In this document: positions 26,441 through 34,966 of the stretch, one piece after another
Layout of the letters: the number at the start of each line of letters is the position of its first letter
Position numbering within the stretch: position 1 is the stretch's first letter
Assembly (NCBI RefSeq): GCF_003583365.1
Contig: NZ_QXED01000008.1
Span: forward strand, 286,713 to 350,712
DNA length: 64,000 bases
DNA from: Fibrisoma montanum
GTDB taxonomy: Bacteria; Bacteroidota; Bacteroidia; Cytophagales; Spirosomataceae
Direction: 5' to 3'
The notes under the pieces: generated by a model
The model's database searches: none
What the model was told of the DNA's origin: nothing
Seen by the model: only the letters and a program-made list of their open reading frames with translations
Made by a program: the position numbers and the translations under genes

Positions 26441-27169
26441 TCAGGGCAAAATGTGATTTTCGTAAGCAAACGTGACCAGATGGGTCAGGCTTTTTACCTC
26501 GAACCGCCGGTACAGGGGCAGAATACGCTTCTCAATGGCCGACTGCGATACGTTGAAGTGATGCGCAATTTCCTTGAACGAGTAGCCACTGGCCACCAGC
26601 GCCAGCGCTTCTTTTTCTTTCTGTGAAATGGCAAAGTGATGAAACAACTCTTTATTGAGTTCTTCCTCGAATTGTGACTTCTCCGGACCGTAGGCCGCGT
26701 AGCGCATCACACTGCCCAGGTTGATGCTGTAATTGACTTCATTGCGCCCGATGATCTCGGTTACCCGGCCATTTTCGGAACGAAACACTCCTACCTTGAC
26801 GATAATGGGCACCGGGGTACCGTTTTTATGCATTTTTTGCAGTTCGATGGTGAAGCTATACTTCTCCAGGTCCTGCGTTTTATCCAGAATAAACCGAAGC
26901 GCCTTGTCGTTCAGTTCATTCGAGAAACGTGCGTACTTCGGCGAGGTAATGCTGACGATCGTCAGCATGTTGATTTCATCGTCCTGATAACCCAGAATCT
27001 CCTCCCACCCATCAGCGTATAGCATCCGATTCTGCCGGAAGGAATAAATGTAAATGGCCTCGTTGGGAAATCGCTGCAACGTTTGCCTGAAATACCTGGC
27101 TTCTTCGCTATTCAGGTCGGCCGGAATGGCCGTAATCATTGATTTCGAGTATTCTCCGGGTGTAGACAT
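26441..27169 (-). CDS. PAS-LuxR transcriptional regulator
   Basis: The frame is open to 27490, but MSTPGEYSKSMITAI at 27169 is the likely start (242 residues); the upstream part reads as low-quality sequence. Residues about 35-165 form a PAS domain (YIYSFRQNRMLYADGWEEIL, ending in a PAC-like TEIIGRNEVNY). The C-terminus is a LuxR-type helix-turn-helix (ISQKEKEALALVASGYSFKE, IAHHFNVSQSAIEKRI). Such PAS-LuxR regulators are common in Cytophagales. It converges with the P-loop ATPase gene (11 bp apart) and is divergent from the LytS-like kinase; no operon partner is seen. Confidence 0.85.
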   Translation of the reverse strand: MSTPGEYSKSMITAIPADLNSEEARYFRQTLQRFPNEAIYIYSFRQNRMLYADGWEEILGYQDDEINMLTIVSITSPKYARFSNELNDKALRFILDKTQDLEKYSFTIELQKMHKNGTPVPIIVKVGVFRSENGRVTEIIGRNEVNYSINLGSVMRYAAYGPEKSQFEEELNKELFHHFAISQKEKEALALVASGYSFKEIAHHFNVSQSAIEKRILPLYRRFEVKSLTHLVTFAYENHILP

Positions 27170-27686
27170 GCTCGTAACTTTCTGTACGCACAAGGTACAA
27201 AAAGATTGCCAACCTGCGACTTTTCGCAGTTGACAGGCCCGAACAAGCGCCTTACTTTTGTTGTCGTCAGAACGGCCTGCCGAGTGTATCGGACCGATCC
27301 GTTTCCAGGACCAACAACAAGGCAGGCCGATCAGGCAGGCCACCCCACCGACACCAACGTTTGGGGCCAGGAACAAAGCAAATTCACAATACGCATTATC
27401 CAATACTACGTAACGGCCGTCGGTAGCAGCGGCATCCTGCTGCAGCAAAGCCGGCGTCCGAACGATTTTTATTCTATCCAAACCATCCACAACCCCTCCT
27501 GAACGGGGGCCGTTTAGTCAGCGACAAGCTACGGTACACATCTTACCGTTGCCGGAGTTTGTCGCTGACCGGTTCCCCACCCCGCCCCGTGTGCTGTTAG
27601 AAAGGAGAACCGGTCCGTTGGAAACATCGCACACGACACATCCGTAAATTCTTTACCTTAGCTCCCAAACCTTTTTTAACTGATTT
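27170..27686. other. Divergent intergenic region with a nested hairpin
   Basis: About 517 bp between the PAS-LuxR gene and the LytS-like kinase. It holds a two-level hairpin: outer 11-base arms at 27517-27527 and 27559-27569, and an inner stem ACGGTA/TACCGT in the loop. It lies about 120 bp before the kinase start. It may be a leader structure or a terminator of an unseen small transcript. I see no gene here. Confidence 0.5.
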
Positions 27687-28712
27687 GTGAGCAGATTTAC
27701 TTACACTGAGCAGGATAGCCGGGTCCGCCTGATTGTACTGCCCGTGTTTCTGTTGCTACTGAACACCATTACGCTGGGCGAGCGGTTCTGGAGCGACTGG
27801 CGGGTTTTTCTGCTTACCAACAGCCTTGGTTTCATCCTGTATTTCGGCCACTGGTTCGTCAACAACGCCATTGCCCTGCATTCTCACCGGCGTTTTCCTT
27901 CCTACCGTCAGGCCATTCGGCGCATTCTCATTACCACATCATTAGCCGCCATCAATTCACTGTCGGTAACTCTCCTGATCATGTGGATCTACAGCCGGCT
28001 TGGCTACCCGGTCGCGGTGTCGCAGCAAGTGTGGGCGGTGCTGTTTGTTTTTATAATGGTTGTGGCCGTTACCGCCGTCTACGAAGGCATTCACGCTTTT
28101 GAGCAGTGGCGGCATTACTTTATGGAGTCTGAACAGCTCAAAAAAGCGCAGTTGCAAAGCCAGCTCGAAGCCCTCAAACAGCAGGTAAATCCCCACTTTC
28201 TGTTCAACAGCCTCAACATCCTCGATGCGCTGATTGAAGAAGATCCGACCCAGGCCCGGGAGTTTCTGAATGAAATGAGTTCGGTATATCGCTACCTGCT
28301 GCGCTCAAACGAGCAGAACCTCACTCCGCTATCGTCCGAACTGGAGTTTATCAACTCATATTTTCACCTGCTCCGTACCCGCCACGGCCAGGCGCTGAAT
28401 CTCGTTACGCACATCAGTCCGCAGTACGTTGACCACCAGTTGCCGCCCCTGACCCTACAACTCCTGATCGAAAACGCGGTCAAACATAATGTCATCCTAC
28501 CCGACCGGCCGCTCACCATCGAGATCGCGACCGACGATCGCGCTCAGCTTACTGTTCGCAACAACCTCCAGCGTAAGCACATTCGGGTAGCCTCCAACGG
28601 CGTCGGTATCAGCAACATCCTGACCAAGTACCGCGTGCTGGGCCAGGGCACTCCAACCTTCACTGAAGATGAGCAGCAGTTTGTCGTAACGCTCCCGCTG
28701 GTAGCCGCCTGA
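27687..28712 (+). CDS. LytS-type sensor histidine kinase (His_kinase domain)
   Basis: The 341-residue product starts at a GTG codon (27687). Four hydrophobic segments fill residues about 12-150. The kinase part has the LytS phosphoacceptor motif QVNPHFLFNSLNILDAL and the N-box LQLLIENAVKHN, followed by a reduced ATP-binding domain (ASNGVGISNILTKYRVLG). In this family the partner is normally a LytTR response regulator in the same operon, but the next gene is a peptidase-like enzyme. The partner must therefore be elsewhere. The protein sits in the inner membrane; its signal is unknown. Confidence 0.92.
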   Translation: MSRFTYTEQDSRVRLIVLPVFLLLLNTITLGERFWSDWRVFLLTNSLGFILYFGHWFVNNAIALHSHRRFPSYRQAIRRILITTSLAAINSLSVTLLIMWIYSRLGYPVAVSQQVWAVLFVFIMVVAVTAVYEGIHAFEQWRHYFMESEQLKKAQLQSQLEALKQQVNPHFLFNSLNILDALIEEDPTQAREFLNEMSSVYRYLLRSNEQNLTPLSSELEFINSYFHLLRTRHGQALNLVTHISPQYVDHQLPPLTLQLLIENAVKHNVILPDRPLTIEIATDDRAQLTVRNNLQRKHIRVASNGVGISNILTKYRVLGQGTPTFTEDEQQFVVTLPLVAA

Positions 28713-28814
28713 GTGTTTTACTACGTTGCCGAAACGTGTAGGTCTATTTTCACGAACCTCCGTTAAAACCGGTTTTTTTGTATCTTAAGCAGTCCATCTT
28801 ACCTAACTGATTTT

Positions 28815-30497
28815 ATGATGAGGAAACTGTATTTTCTGTGTCTTCTGCTCATGCCTGCCCTTGTACTTGGGCAAGCGAAAAAGACACCCAAACCGACGGC
28901 CGCTCAGAGCCGTATTGATAAGCTGAAACAGGAAGCGGTCAGCGCCGTAGACGCCCGTAAAGAACAGGCGCAGCAGATCAACGACATGCTCTTCAGTTTC
29001 TCCGAACTGGGCTTTCAGGAAGAAGAATCGTTTAAATACCTGACAACCCTGCTTGAAAAAGAAGGCTTTACCATTCAGAAGAACATTTCGGGGATGCCTA
29101 CTGCCTGGATCGCCACCTGGGGATCGGGTAAACCCGTTATTGCCATCGGCTCCGACGTCGACTGTATTCCTAAGGCGAATCAGAAGCCGGGGGTGGCCTA
29201 CAAAGACCCGCTGGTCGATGGCGCACCCGGCCATGGCGAAGGCCATAACTCCGGTCAGGCGCTGAACATCGTAGCCGCTCTGGCGGTGAAGCAACTCATG
29301 GAGCGCGAAAAAATGTCGGGTACGCTCATGCTCTGGCCGGGCGTGGCTGAGGAACTCGTTGGCGCTAAGGCCTTCTACGTCCGCGACGGCTACTTTAAAA
29401 ATGTGGATGCCTGCATCTTTACCCACGTGGGCAACAACCTCAACGTATCCTACGGCGACGCGGGCAACAACGGCCTGGTATCAGTAAAGTTTACGTTCGA
29501 GGGCTCAGCCGCTCACGCAGCCGGTGCCCCCTGGCGTGGTCGCAGCGCCCTCGACGCGGTTGAGCTGATGAACGTTGGCTGGAACTTCCGGCGCGAGCAC
29601 CTCGAACTGACCCAGCGGTCGCACTACGTCATTTCGGATGGGGGCGATCAGCCGAACGTAGTCCCATCGAAAGCATCGGTCTGGTATTATTTTCGGGAAC
29701 GCAGTTACCCCAAAATCAAGAAGCTGTTCGACACCGGCGTCAAAATAGCCGAAGGAGCCGCCATGATGACCGACACGAAGGTTACCTACGAAGTGCTTGG
29801 ATCAGCGTGGCCGGGGCATTTCAACAAGCCCATCGCCGAAGCCATGTACCAGAACATCCGGAAAGTTGGGCTGCCCACCTGGTCGGCCGAGGATCAGATG
29901 CTGGCCAAAGCGACTCAGAAAGAACTGGAAGCCCGTAAAATAGAGGGGCTGGCTATAAAACTGGACAGCATCGGCCTGCCCGCGTCGACGGCCCCGACGG
30001 TGATGATGGGTGGGCAGACGCTCATTCCACTGACGGGCGGCTCCGACGACATCGCCGACATTGCTTGGTCACTGCCGACGGTTGTGCTGCGTTATCCATC
30101 GAACATTCCGGATCTGCCCGGCCACCACTGGAGCAACGCCATTTCAATGGCCACGCCCATTGCCCACAAGGGGATAGTAGCCGGAGCAAAAGCCGAAGCC
30201 ATGACCCTGCTGGACCTGTTGCTGAAACCCGAACTGGTTAAGGACGCCTGGACGTATTACAACGAGGAGCAAACTAAGGAGCAGAAATACACCCCACTGA
30301 TTTCGCCCAAGGAGTATCCGGCGGTTTATCTGAACCGTGAAATCATGACGAAATTCAAGCCCGAGCTACAGAAGTACTACTACGACCCTACGAAGTACAA
30401 AACGTACCTGGAGCAGTTGGGAATCAAGTATCCGACGCTGCGCGACGACCAGCGGGCGGAGTTAGAAAAGACTAACAAGGAATCGAAAGGCAGGTAG
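28815..30497 (+). CDS. Exported M20-family amidohydrolase (AbgB-like)
   Basis: The protein has 560 residues with a signal peptide (LCLLLMPALVLGQ). It has the M20 dinuclear metal fold: AIGSDVDCIP, the HGEGHNSGQALN region, and VAEELVGAKAFY with the catalytic Glu pair, and a dimerisation domain insert beginning SVKFTFEGSAAHAAGAPWRGRS. The arrangement is that of aminobenzoyl-glutamate utilisation protein B and related amidohydrolases, which split amide bonds of N-acyl amino acids. It stands alone, 102 bp after the kinase, and is followed by a hairpin. Its substrate is not clear. Confidence 0.9.
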   Translation: MMRKLYFLCLLLMPALVLGQAKKTPKPTAAQSRIDKLKQEAVSAVDARKEQAQQINDMLFSFSELGFQEEESFKYLTTLLEKEGFTIQKNISGMPTAWIATWGSGKPVIAIGSDVDCIPKANQKPGVAYKDPLVDGAPGHGEGHNSGQALNIVAALAVKQLMEREKMSGTLMLWPGVAEELVGAKAFYVRDGYFKNVDACIFTHVGNNLNVSYGDAGNNGLVSVKFTFEGSAAHAAGAPWRGRSALDAVELMNVGWNFRREHLELTQRSHYVISDGGDQPNVVPSKASVWYYFRERSYPKIKKLFDTGVKIAEGAAMMTDTKVTYEVLGSAWPGHFNKPIAEAMYQNIRKVGLPTWSAEDQMLAKATQKELEARKIEGLAIKLDSIGLPASTAPTVMMGGQTLIPLTGGSDDIADIAWSLPTVVLRYPSNIPDLPGHHWSNAISMATPIAHKGIVAGAKAEAMTLLDLLLKPELVKDAWTYYNEEQTKEQKYTPLISPKEYPAVYLNREIMTKFKPELQKYYYDPTKYKTYLEQLGIKYPTLRDDQRAELEKTNKESKGR

Positions 30498-30510
30498 TGT
30501 TATTGATTTT

Positions 30511-30552
30511 AGGTTTCAGGTTCAATCGGTTGCCTGGTTGAGCCTGAAACCT
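30511..30552. terminator. Bidirectional hairpin after the M20 gene
   Basis: Arms of 15 bases (30511-30525 and 30538-30552) pair with one mismatch around a 12-base loop. The hairpin is between two convergent genes. Confidence 0.6.
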
Positions 30553-30560
30553 TGACCAGC

Positions 30561-30845
30561 CTATCTGGCTTCACCTGCGGATTGCGCCTGCTGCACTTCC
30601 CGAACGGCCGCCATGATACGTCCCCAATACCGGGCAATGGGCTTTTGCTCAGTGACTTCCTTGGGCTTGTGGCTGACAATTGTCCGGGTTTTTGAAGTAG
30701 TCCGGGCCGGAGCGCTGGCTGTCGTTTTTGCTTTAACGGCCTTTTCAGGGTTGAGTAAACCAGCAATGGATAAACCAGGCTGTACGGTAAGTAACAAGCC
30801 AATCGCGATCCCTCCTACCCCCTGCCTCAACATGGATTGTCTCAT
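30561..30845 (-). CDS. Hypothetical exported small protein
   Basis: A 94-residue product with a hydrophobic N-terminal segment (GGIAIGLLLTVQPGLSIAG) and a basic, Thr/Ser/Lys-rich middle. An internal Met at residue 5 may be the true start. The C-terminal part (YWGRIMAAVREVQQAQSAG) may form a short helix. I do not recognise a family. Convergent placement next to a hairpin and clean coding-like third positions support a real gene, but it is short. Confidence 0.5.
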   Translation of the reverse strand: MRQSMLRQGVGGIAIGLLLTVQPGLSIAGLLNPEKAVKAKTTASAPARTTSKTRTIVSHKPKEVTEQKPIARYWGRIMAAVREVQQAQSAGEAR

Positions 30846-30961
30846 ACGTACATTGTTTATAGTGAACTACCCCTATCAGATCGCTCTACATAGGCAATCA
30901 CCACAATAACGTAAGTATGATTATTTCATGATATTCTTTACCTGAATTTTAGCAATGAATT

Positions 30962-31562
30962 TTATTGCAAGGCCGGCCGATCGGCGTAATGCGTAGGCGA
31001 ACTGAACAATAATTTGGTATCAATGGTAAAGCCGGCTAAAACGGCTGATTTGAGTTCGCCTTCCAGCGATGAAGCTGCGCTAAGCAACACGTACTGACCA
31101 TTCCGAAGCGTGTAGATTTCGATTTCCTGATTTTGGGATCAACCAGCCAGTATGCCTGCACGCCTGACCGTTCGTACAGAGCTTTTTTGGTTACGCGGTC
31201 CCGAATGATCGATGCTGGCGAAATAATTTCAACAACCAGCGTCGGTACCCCTTCGATGCCATTCGACGTGATCATGGCTAATTGTCTCGTTGCAACGAAC
31301 ACCAGATCCGGTTGCGGAGAATTGTGCTCATCGAGAAACACGTCGATTGGCGCATAATATACCTGGCCAAGTTTATGCTGCTCTACATGGGCATAAATAG
31401 AGACCGACAATTTGATAGATAGGCGCTGATGTTGCGGGTGGGGATTTTTCGTTTCACAAGTTCACCGTCAAGGAGTTCGTACAAGTGCGTATCGTTCTCG
31501 TCGAACTCCATCTCCAGATACTCCGCCACCGTTATTTTTTTGATCTCGACTTCGATGATCAC
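30962..31562 (-). pseudogene. Uma2-family (DUF820) nuclease gene with two single-base frameshifts
   Basis: Three frames on the minus strand together make one Uma2 protein. From a GTG at 31562 the first frame reads ITVAEYLEMEFDENDTHLYE and ELLDGELVKRK; the second reads HQRLSIKLSVSIYAHVEQHK through PTLVVEIISPASIIRDRVTK to AYWLVDPK; the third reads QEIEIYTLRNGQYVLLSA and ends at the TAA at 30962. Both breaks fall in runs of A (near 31452 and 31133) and both are repaired by adding one A. The repaired gene is exactly 201 codons, a normal Uma2 length. Uma2 proteins have a restriction-endonuclease-like fold, with D-P-D-L-V-F and V-V-E-I-I-S-P motifs here; their role is unknown. The gene is either a recent pseudogene or intact with two homopolymer sequencing errors. 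Confidence 0.85.
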
Positions 31563-31638
31563 TCGTTGTCCATGGTCAAATATACTGGAACCGGCTGCCT
31601 TTCACAATGTACGGCAACTGTTGCCCGCTGGAAACTGT

Positions 31639-31646
31639 TATCTTTG
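31639..31646 (+). promoter_or_regulatory. Probable -7 box of ffh
   Basis: TATCTTTG matches TAnnTTTG exactly, about 23 bp before the ffh start codon. A TTG at 31621-31623 is closer than the usual -33 spacing. Confidence 0.45.
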
Positions 31647-31668
31647 CGCCACTGTTTTGTAAGCGATT

Positions 31669-32988
31669 ATGTTCGAGAATCTTCAGGATAAATTAAATAA
31701 GGCCTTCAAGACCCTTAAAGGGCAGGGCCGCATTACCGAAATCAACGTTGCGGCAACGGTTAAGGAGGTGCGTCGGGCGCTCACCGATGCCGACGTAAAC
31801 TACAAGGTTGCGAAAGACATCACCGATCGGATTCGCGACAAAGCCCTCGACCGCAAGGTACTTATCTCGGTAGAGCCGGGTCAACTGTTCGTCAAGATCG
31901 TGCAGGAAGAACTGACTGACCTGATGGGTGGCGAAGCCCAGAGCATCAACATCAAAGGTGAGCCGGCTGTGGTGCTGATCGCTGGTCTGCAGGGGTCGGG
32001 TAAGACCACCTTTTCGGGTAAGCTGGCCAGCTACCTCAAAAAACAGGGCCGTAACGTACTGCTCGTCGCGGCCGATATTTACCGCCCCGCGGCTATCGAC
32101 CAGTTGAAGGTGCTGGGCGAACAGGTTGGTGTAGAAGTGTATGCCGAGCCCGAAAACAAAAACGCCGTTCAGATTGCCCAGAACGGTATCGCGCAGGCCC
32201 GCAAGACCGGCAAGAAGGTCGTGATCGTTGATACCGCCGGCCGTCTGGCCGTCGACGAAGCGATGATGCAGGAAATAGAGAACGTGAAGCGGGCCATCAG
32301 TCCGACCGAAACGCTGTTTGTGGTCGATTCGATGACGGGTCAGGACGCTGTTAATACAGCTAAGACCTTTAACGACCGGCTGAACTTCGACGGCGTGGTG
32401 CTGACCAAACTTGACGGCGACGCCCGCGGTGGGGCCGCGCTGTCGATCAAAACGGTCGTCAACAAACCGATCAAGTTCATCAGCACCGGTGAGAAGATGG
32501 AAGCCCTCGACGTGTTCTATCCCGACCGGATGGCCAGCCGGATTTTGGGTATGGGCGACGTTATTTCGCTGGTAGAACGGGCACAGCAGGCGTTTGACGA
32601 AGACGAAGCCCGGCGCATCAACGCCAAGATGCGCAAGAATCAGTTCGATTTCAACGACTTCCTGTCGCAATTGCAGCAGATCAAGAAGATGGGGAACGTT
32701 AAGGACCTGCTCGGCATGATTCCTGGCATGGGCAAGATGATCAAGGACCTTGACATCGACAACGACTCGTTCAAACCCATCGAAGCCATCATCAGTTCCA
32801 TGACGCCGAAGGAGCGCGAACGCCCCGAACTCATCGACGGCAGCCGTAAGAAACGCATTGCTGCCGGCAGTGGCACGGACATTCAGCAAGTGAACAACCT
32901 GCTGAAGCAGTTCGATGAAATGCGGAAGATGATGAAGAAAATGAACACCATGCAATCGTCGGGTAAGCTCAACAAAATGATTCGCTAA
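31669..32988 (+). CDS. ffh: Signal recognition particle protein Ffh
   Basis: The protein has 439 residues. The N domain is followed by the GTPase G domain with GLQGSGKTTFSGKLASYL (G1), VDTAGRLAVD (G3) and LTKLDGDARGG (G4), and the C-terminal M domain is Met-rich (LLGMIPGMGKMIKD, RKMMKKMNTMQSSGKLNKMI) and binds 4.5S RNA and signal sequences. With FtsY it targets membrane proteins to the SecYEG translocon. The gene is a housekeeping gene and stands alone, ended by a remarkable 70-bp palindrome. Confidence 0.98.
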   Translation: MFENLQDKLNKAFKTLKGQGRITEINVAATVKEVRRALTDADVNYKVAKDITDRIRDKALDRKVLISVEPGQLFVKIVQEELTDLMGGEAQSINIKGEPAVVLIAGLQGSGKTTFSGKLASYLKKQGRNVLLVAADIYRPAAIDQLKVLGEQVGVEVYAEPENKNAVQIAQNGIAQARKTGKKVVIVDTAGRLAVDEAMMQEIENVKRAISPTETLFVVDSMTGQDAVNTAKTFNDRLNFDGVVLTKLDGDARGGAALSIKTVVNKPIKFISTGEKMEALDVFYPDRMASRILGMGDVISLVERAQQAFDEDEARRINAKMRKNQFDFNDFLSQLQQIKKMGNVKDLLGMIPGMGKMIKDLDIDNDSFKPIEAIISSMTPKERERPELIDGSRKKRIAAGSGTDIQQVNNLLKQFDEMRKMMKKMNTMQSSGKLNKMIR

Positions 32989-32991
32989 CTC

Positions 32992-33061
32992 GGCGTCTGA
33001 CCCATAAACCGGAAGGGCCCCGACAGCTGTCGGGGCCCTTCCGGTTTATGGGTCAGACGCC
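32992..33061. repeat. Perfect 70-bp palindrome just after ffh
   Basis: Bases 32992-33026 and 33027-33061 are exact reverse complements, 35 bases per arm with no spacer and no mismatch. It begins 4 bases after the ffh stop codon. It could act as a strong bidirectional terminator for ffh and the convergent small gene at 33136. A spacer-free arm of this length is unusual for a terminator, and a fold-back artefact of assembly should also be considered. It also lies at the switch from GC-richer to AT-richer sequence. Confidence 0.9.
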
Positions 33062-33135
33062 AACGTTTTAGTACGTCATCATCGCTTTTCGGATCTGTTC
33101 GGGAGCTTGCCTGTAAAAAAACTTGACCTCCGGAA

Positions 33136-33468
33136 TCACCTCCCTTTGACATTCGGCTTATTCCGAAAACCAACCACTACGTCGTTACCAAGCTGAGCAG
33201 TTGCGTAACGATGCGTTCCTTCACGAGACAACCGTTTTATGGTGGAAGGCCGAAAGACGGGATTACGGTCCGGCGTCAGCGAGTCCTCCCTACATTTTAG
33301 TCGGCAACGACACAACGCTTCTACCTTCTGCCTGATCAACTCTGAATTCACCTGCTTTCCATCATACGTGAACACGTAGGAGATGACTTCCCGGCTAAAC
33401 AGGCCATCCACTTGCCGAGCGATGTCGTGAAAGATGTACTTAAAGGCAATAAATATAATCTTATTCAT
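33136..33468 (-). CDS. Hypothetical protein, 110 aa
   Basis: A 110-residue product with no signal peptide or membrane helix and no family I recognise. It has a mixed alpha/beta look at the start (IFIAFKYIFHDIARQVDGLF, VISYVFTYDGKQV) and a basic second half. It has an ATG start and an AT-rich upstream region, and ends 75 bp before the palindrome. It may be a real gene of the AT-rich block; evidence is limited to the open frame and plausible composition. Confidence 0.45.
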   Translation of the reverse strand: MNKIIFIAFKYIFHDIARQVDGLFSREVISYVFTYDGKQVNSELIRQKVEALCRCRLKCREDSLTPDRNPVFRPSTIKRLSREGTHRYATAQLGNDVVVGFRNKPNVKGR

Positions 33469-33551
33469 CTACTTCCATGACGACGGAATAAACATTGGTG
33501 AAATTGTGTAGTGTAGAATCTATTGATCTTTTAGGCTTAATGCAGATAGCA

Positions 33552-34955
33552 TTATATATTAATAGACCCTTGCCCAGAGGCCTGTAGGTAAGCCTCTTTA
33601 AGCGCTTCTGAATAAGTTGGGTGAGCGTAGGAGATACGCCCTATCTCATCGTCTGTGACTTCGTACTCCATGGTAACTACCGCTTGGGCGATCACATCAG
33701 CAGCACGAGGGCCAATGATATGCACGCCTAAAATTTCACCATAGTTAGGATCGGTAAGTACCTTAACAAATCCATCAACATCCATAGAGGCCCGCGCCCG
33801 GGCACTCGCTGAATACGGAAATTTTCCTACCCTATAAGACTGATTAGACGTTTTTAACTGCTCCTCCGTACTGCCTACCGAGGCAACTTCGGGCCACGTG
33901 TAGACAACACCTGGAATAAGCTCGTACTTAATATGAGGCTTTTGTCCGTTAATAACCTCTGCCACAAAGGTGCCTTCTTCCTCTGCCTTATGTGCCAACA
34001 TCGGCCCTTCAATCACATCGCCTATTGCGTATATCGTTGGCACGATAGTCTGTAGTTGCTTGTTCACAGGAATCTTACCGGTTTTACTCACCTCTATTCC
34101 CACGGCTTCCAGGTGCAGCCCGTCGGTAAAAGCTCTCCTACCAACGGCCACAACGCAGTAGTCGGCCCGTATCTGTTGGTCAACTCCTGCGATATCAGTG
34201 CAGCTAACAACAATTTCACTACCAAGATTGCTAACTTCTTTTACGCGGCTGTTGAGCTGTATTGTAATGGGAAGTTTTCGTAAGGTGCGCGCCAGTGCCA
34301 TACCTAATTCCCGGTCCATTGTCGGAATTAACGAATCGGCATATTCAATGATAGTAACCATAGTGCCCAGTCGGGCGTAAACAGAGGCTAGTTCTACACC
34401 AATAACTCCACCTCCAATTATGATTATCGTCTTCGGCAATTCGGTTAATGAAAGTGCCTCGGTAGAAGTAATGATCCGTTCTTTGTCGACGATTACCCCT
34501 GGAAGGGATGACGGTTTTGAACCGGTGGCGATGATGCAGTAGGTTGTTTCTAAAATTGTTTCACTGGCTTCCTTCTTAACCCGAATGTGGGTTGGGTCAA
34601 TAAAGCTGCCTGTTCCTTGATAAACGTCAATTTTATTTTTCTTCATCAAGTAGTTTAGCCCATTGGTGTTCTGTTTAACAACATCCACTTTCCGTTTCAT
34701 AAACTGGATAAAGTCCAGGCCGATACCACCTGTCTGGATACCATGCGTATTGAATTGTGTTTGTGCTTTGTGAAAATGTTCGGAACTGTCAAGAAGGGCC
34801 TTTGCCGGGATACACCCTACGTTGGTACAGGTACCGCCTAACGTTGCGTATTTTTCAATTATGGCAACCCGATAGTCAAGTTGTGCAGCTCGGATAGCGG
34901 CTGTATAACCGCCTGGCCCTGAGCCAATGATAATAATGTCATATTTATTTTCCAT
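33552..34955 (-). CDS. lpdA: Dihydrolipoyl dehydrogenase
   Basis: The 467-residue flavoprotein has the FAD-binding motif IIIGSGPGGYTAAIRAAQ, the redox-active disulfide GGTCTNVGCIPAKALL, an NAD-binding GGGVIGVELASVYARLG and the C-terminal His-Glu pair in SYAHPTYSEAL. It reoxidises dihydrolipoamide in 2-oxo-acid dehydrogenase or glycine cleavage complexes. No E1 or E2 gene is nearby, and the gene is more AT-rich than ffh and the PUL, so it is probably an accessory copy. It lies 11 bp downstream of the AraC gene on the same strand and may be in an operon with it. Confidence 0.95.
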   Translation of the reverse strand: MENKYDIIIIGSGPGGYTAAIRAAQLDYRVAIIEKYATLGGTCTNVGCIPAKALLDSSEHFHKAQTQFNTHGIQTGGIGLDFIQFMKRKVDVVKQNTNGLNYLMKKNKIDVYQGTGSFIDPTHIRVKKEASETILETTYCIIATGSKPSSLPGVIVDKERIITSTEALSLTELPKTIIIIGGGVIGVELASVYARLGTMVTIIEYADSLIPTMDRELGMALARTLRKLPITIQLNSRVKEVSNLGSEIVVSCTDIAGVDQQIRADYCVVAVGRRAFTDGLHLEAVGIEVSKTGKIPVNKQLQTIVPTIYAIGDVIEGPMLAHKAEEEGTFVAEVINGQKPHIKYELIPGVVYTWPEVASVGSTEEQLKTSNQSYRVGKFPYSASARARASMDVDGFVKVLTDPNYGEILGVHIIGPRAADVIAQAVVTMEYEVTDDEIGRISYAHPTYSEALKEAYLQASGQGSINI

Positions 34956-34966
34956 AAACCGTCTTG

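Noticed and set aside
27170..27490. 107-codon N-terminal extension of the PAS-LuxR protein
   Set aside because: Its translation is low-quality and the PAS domain starts well after the Met at 27169.
31693..32955. 420-codon open frame antisense to ffh
   Set aside because: It mirrors ffh exactly and translates into a His/Val-rich sequence without motifs.
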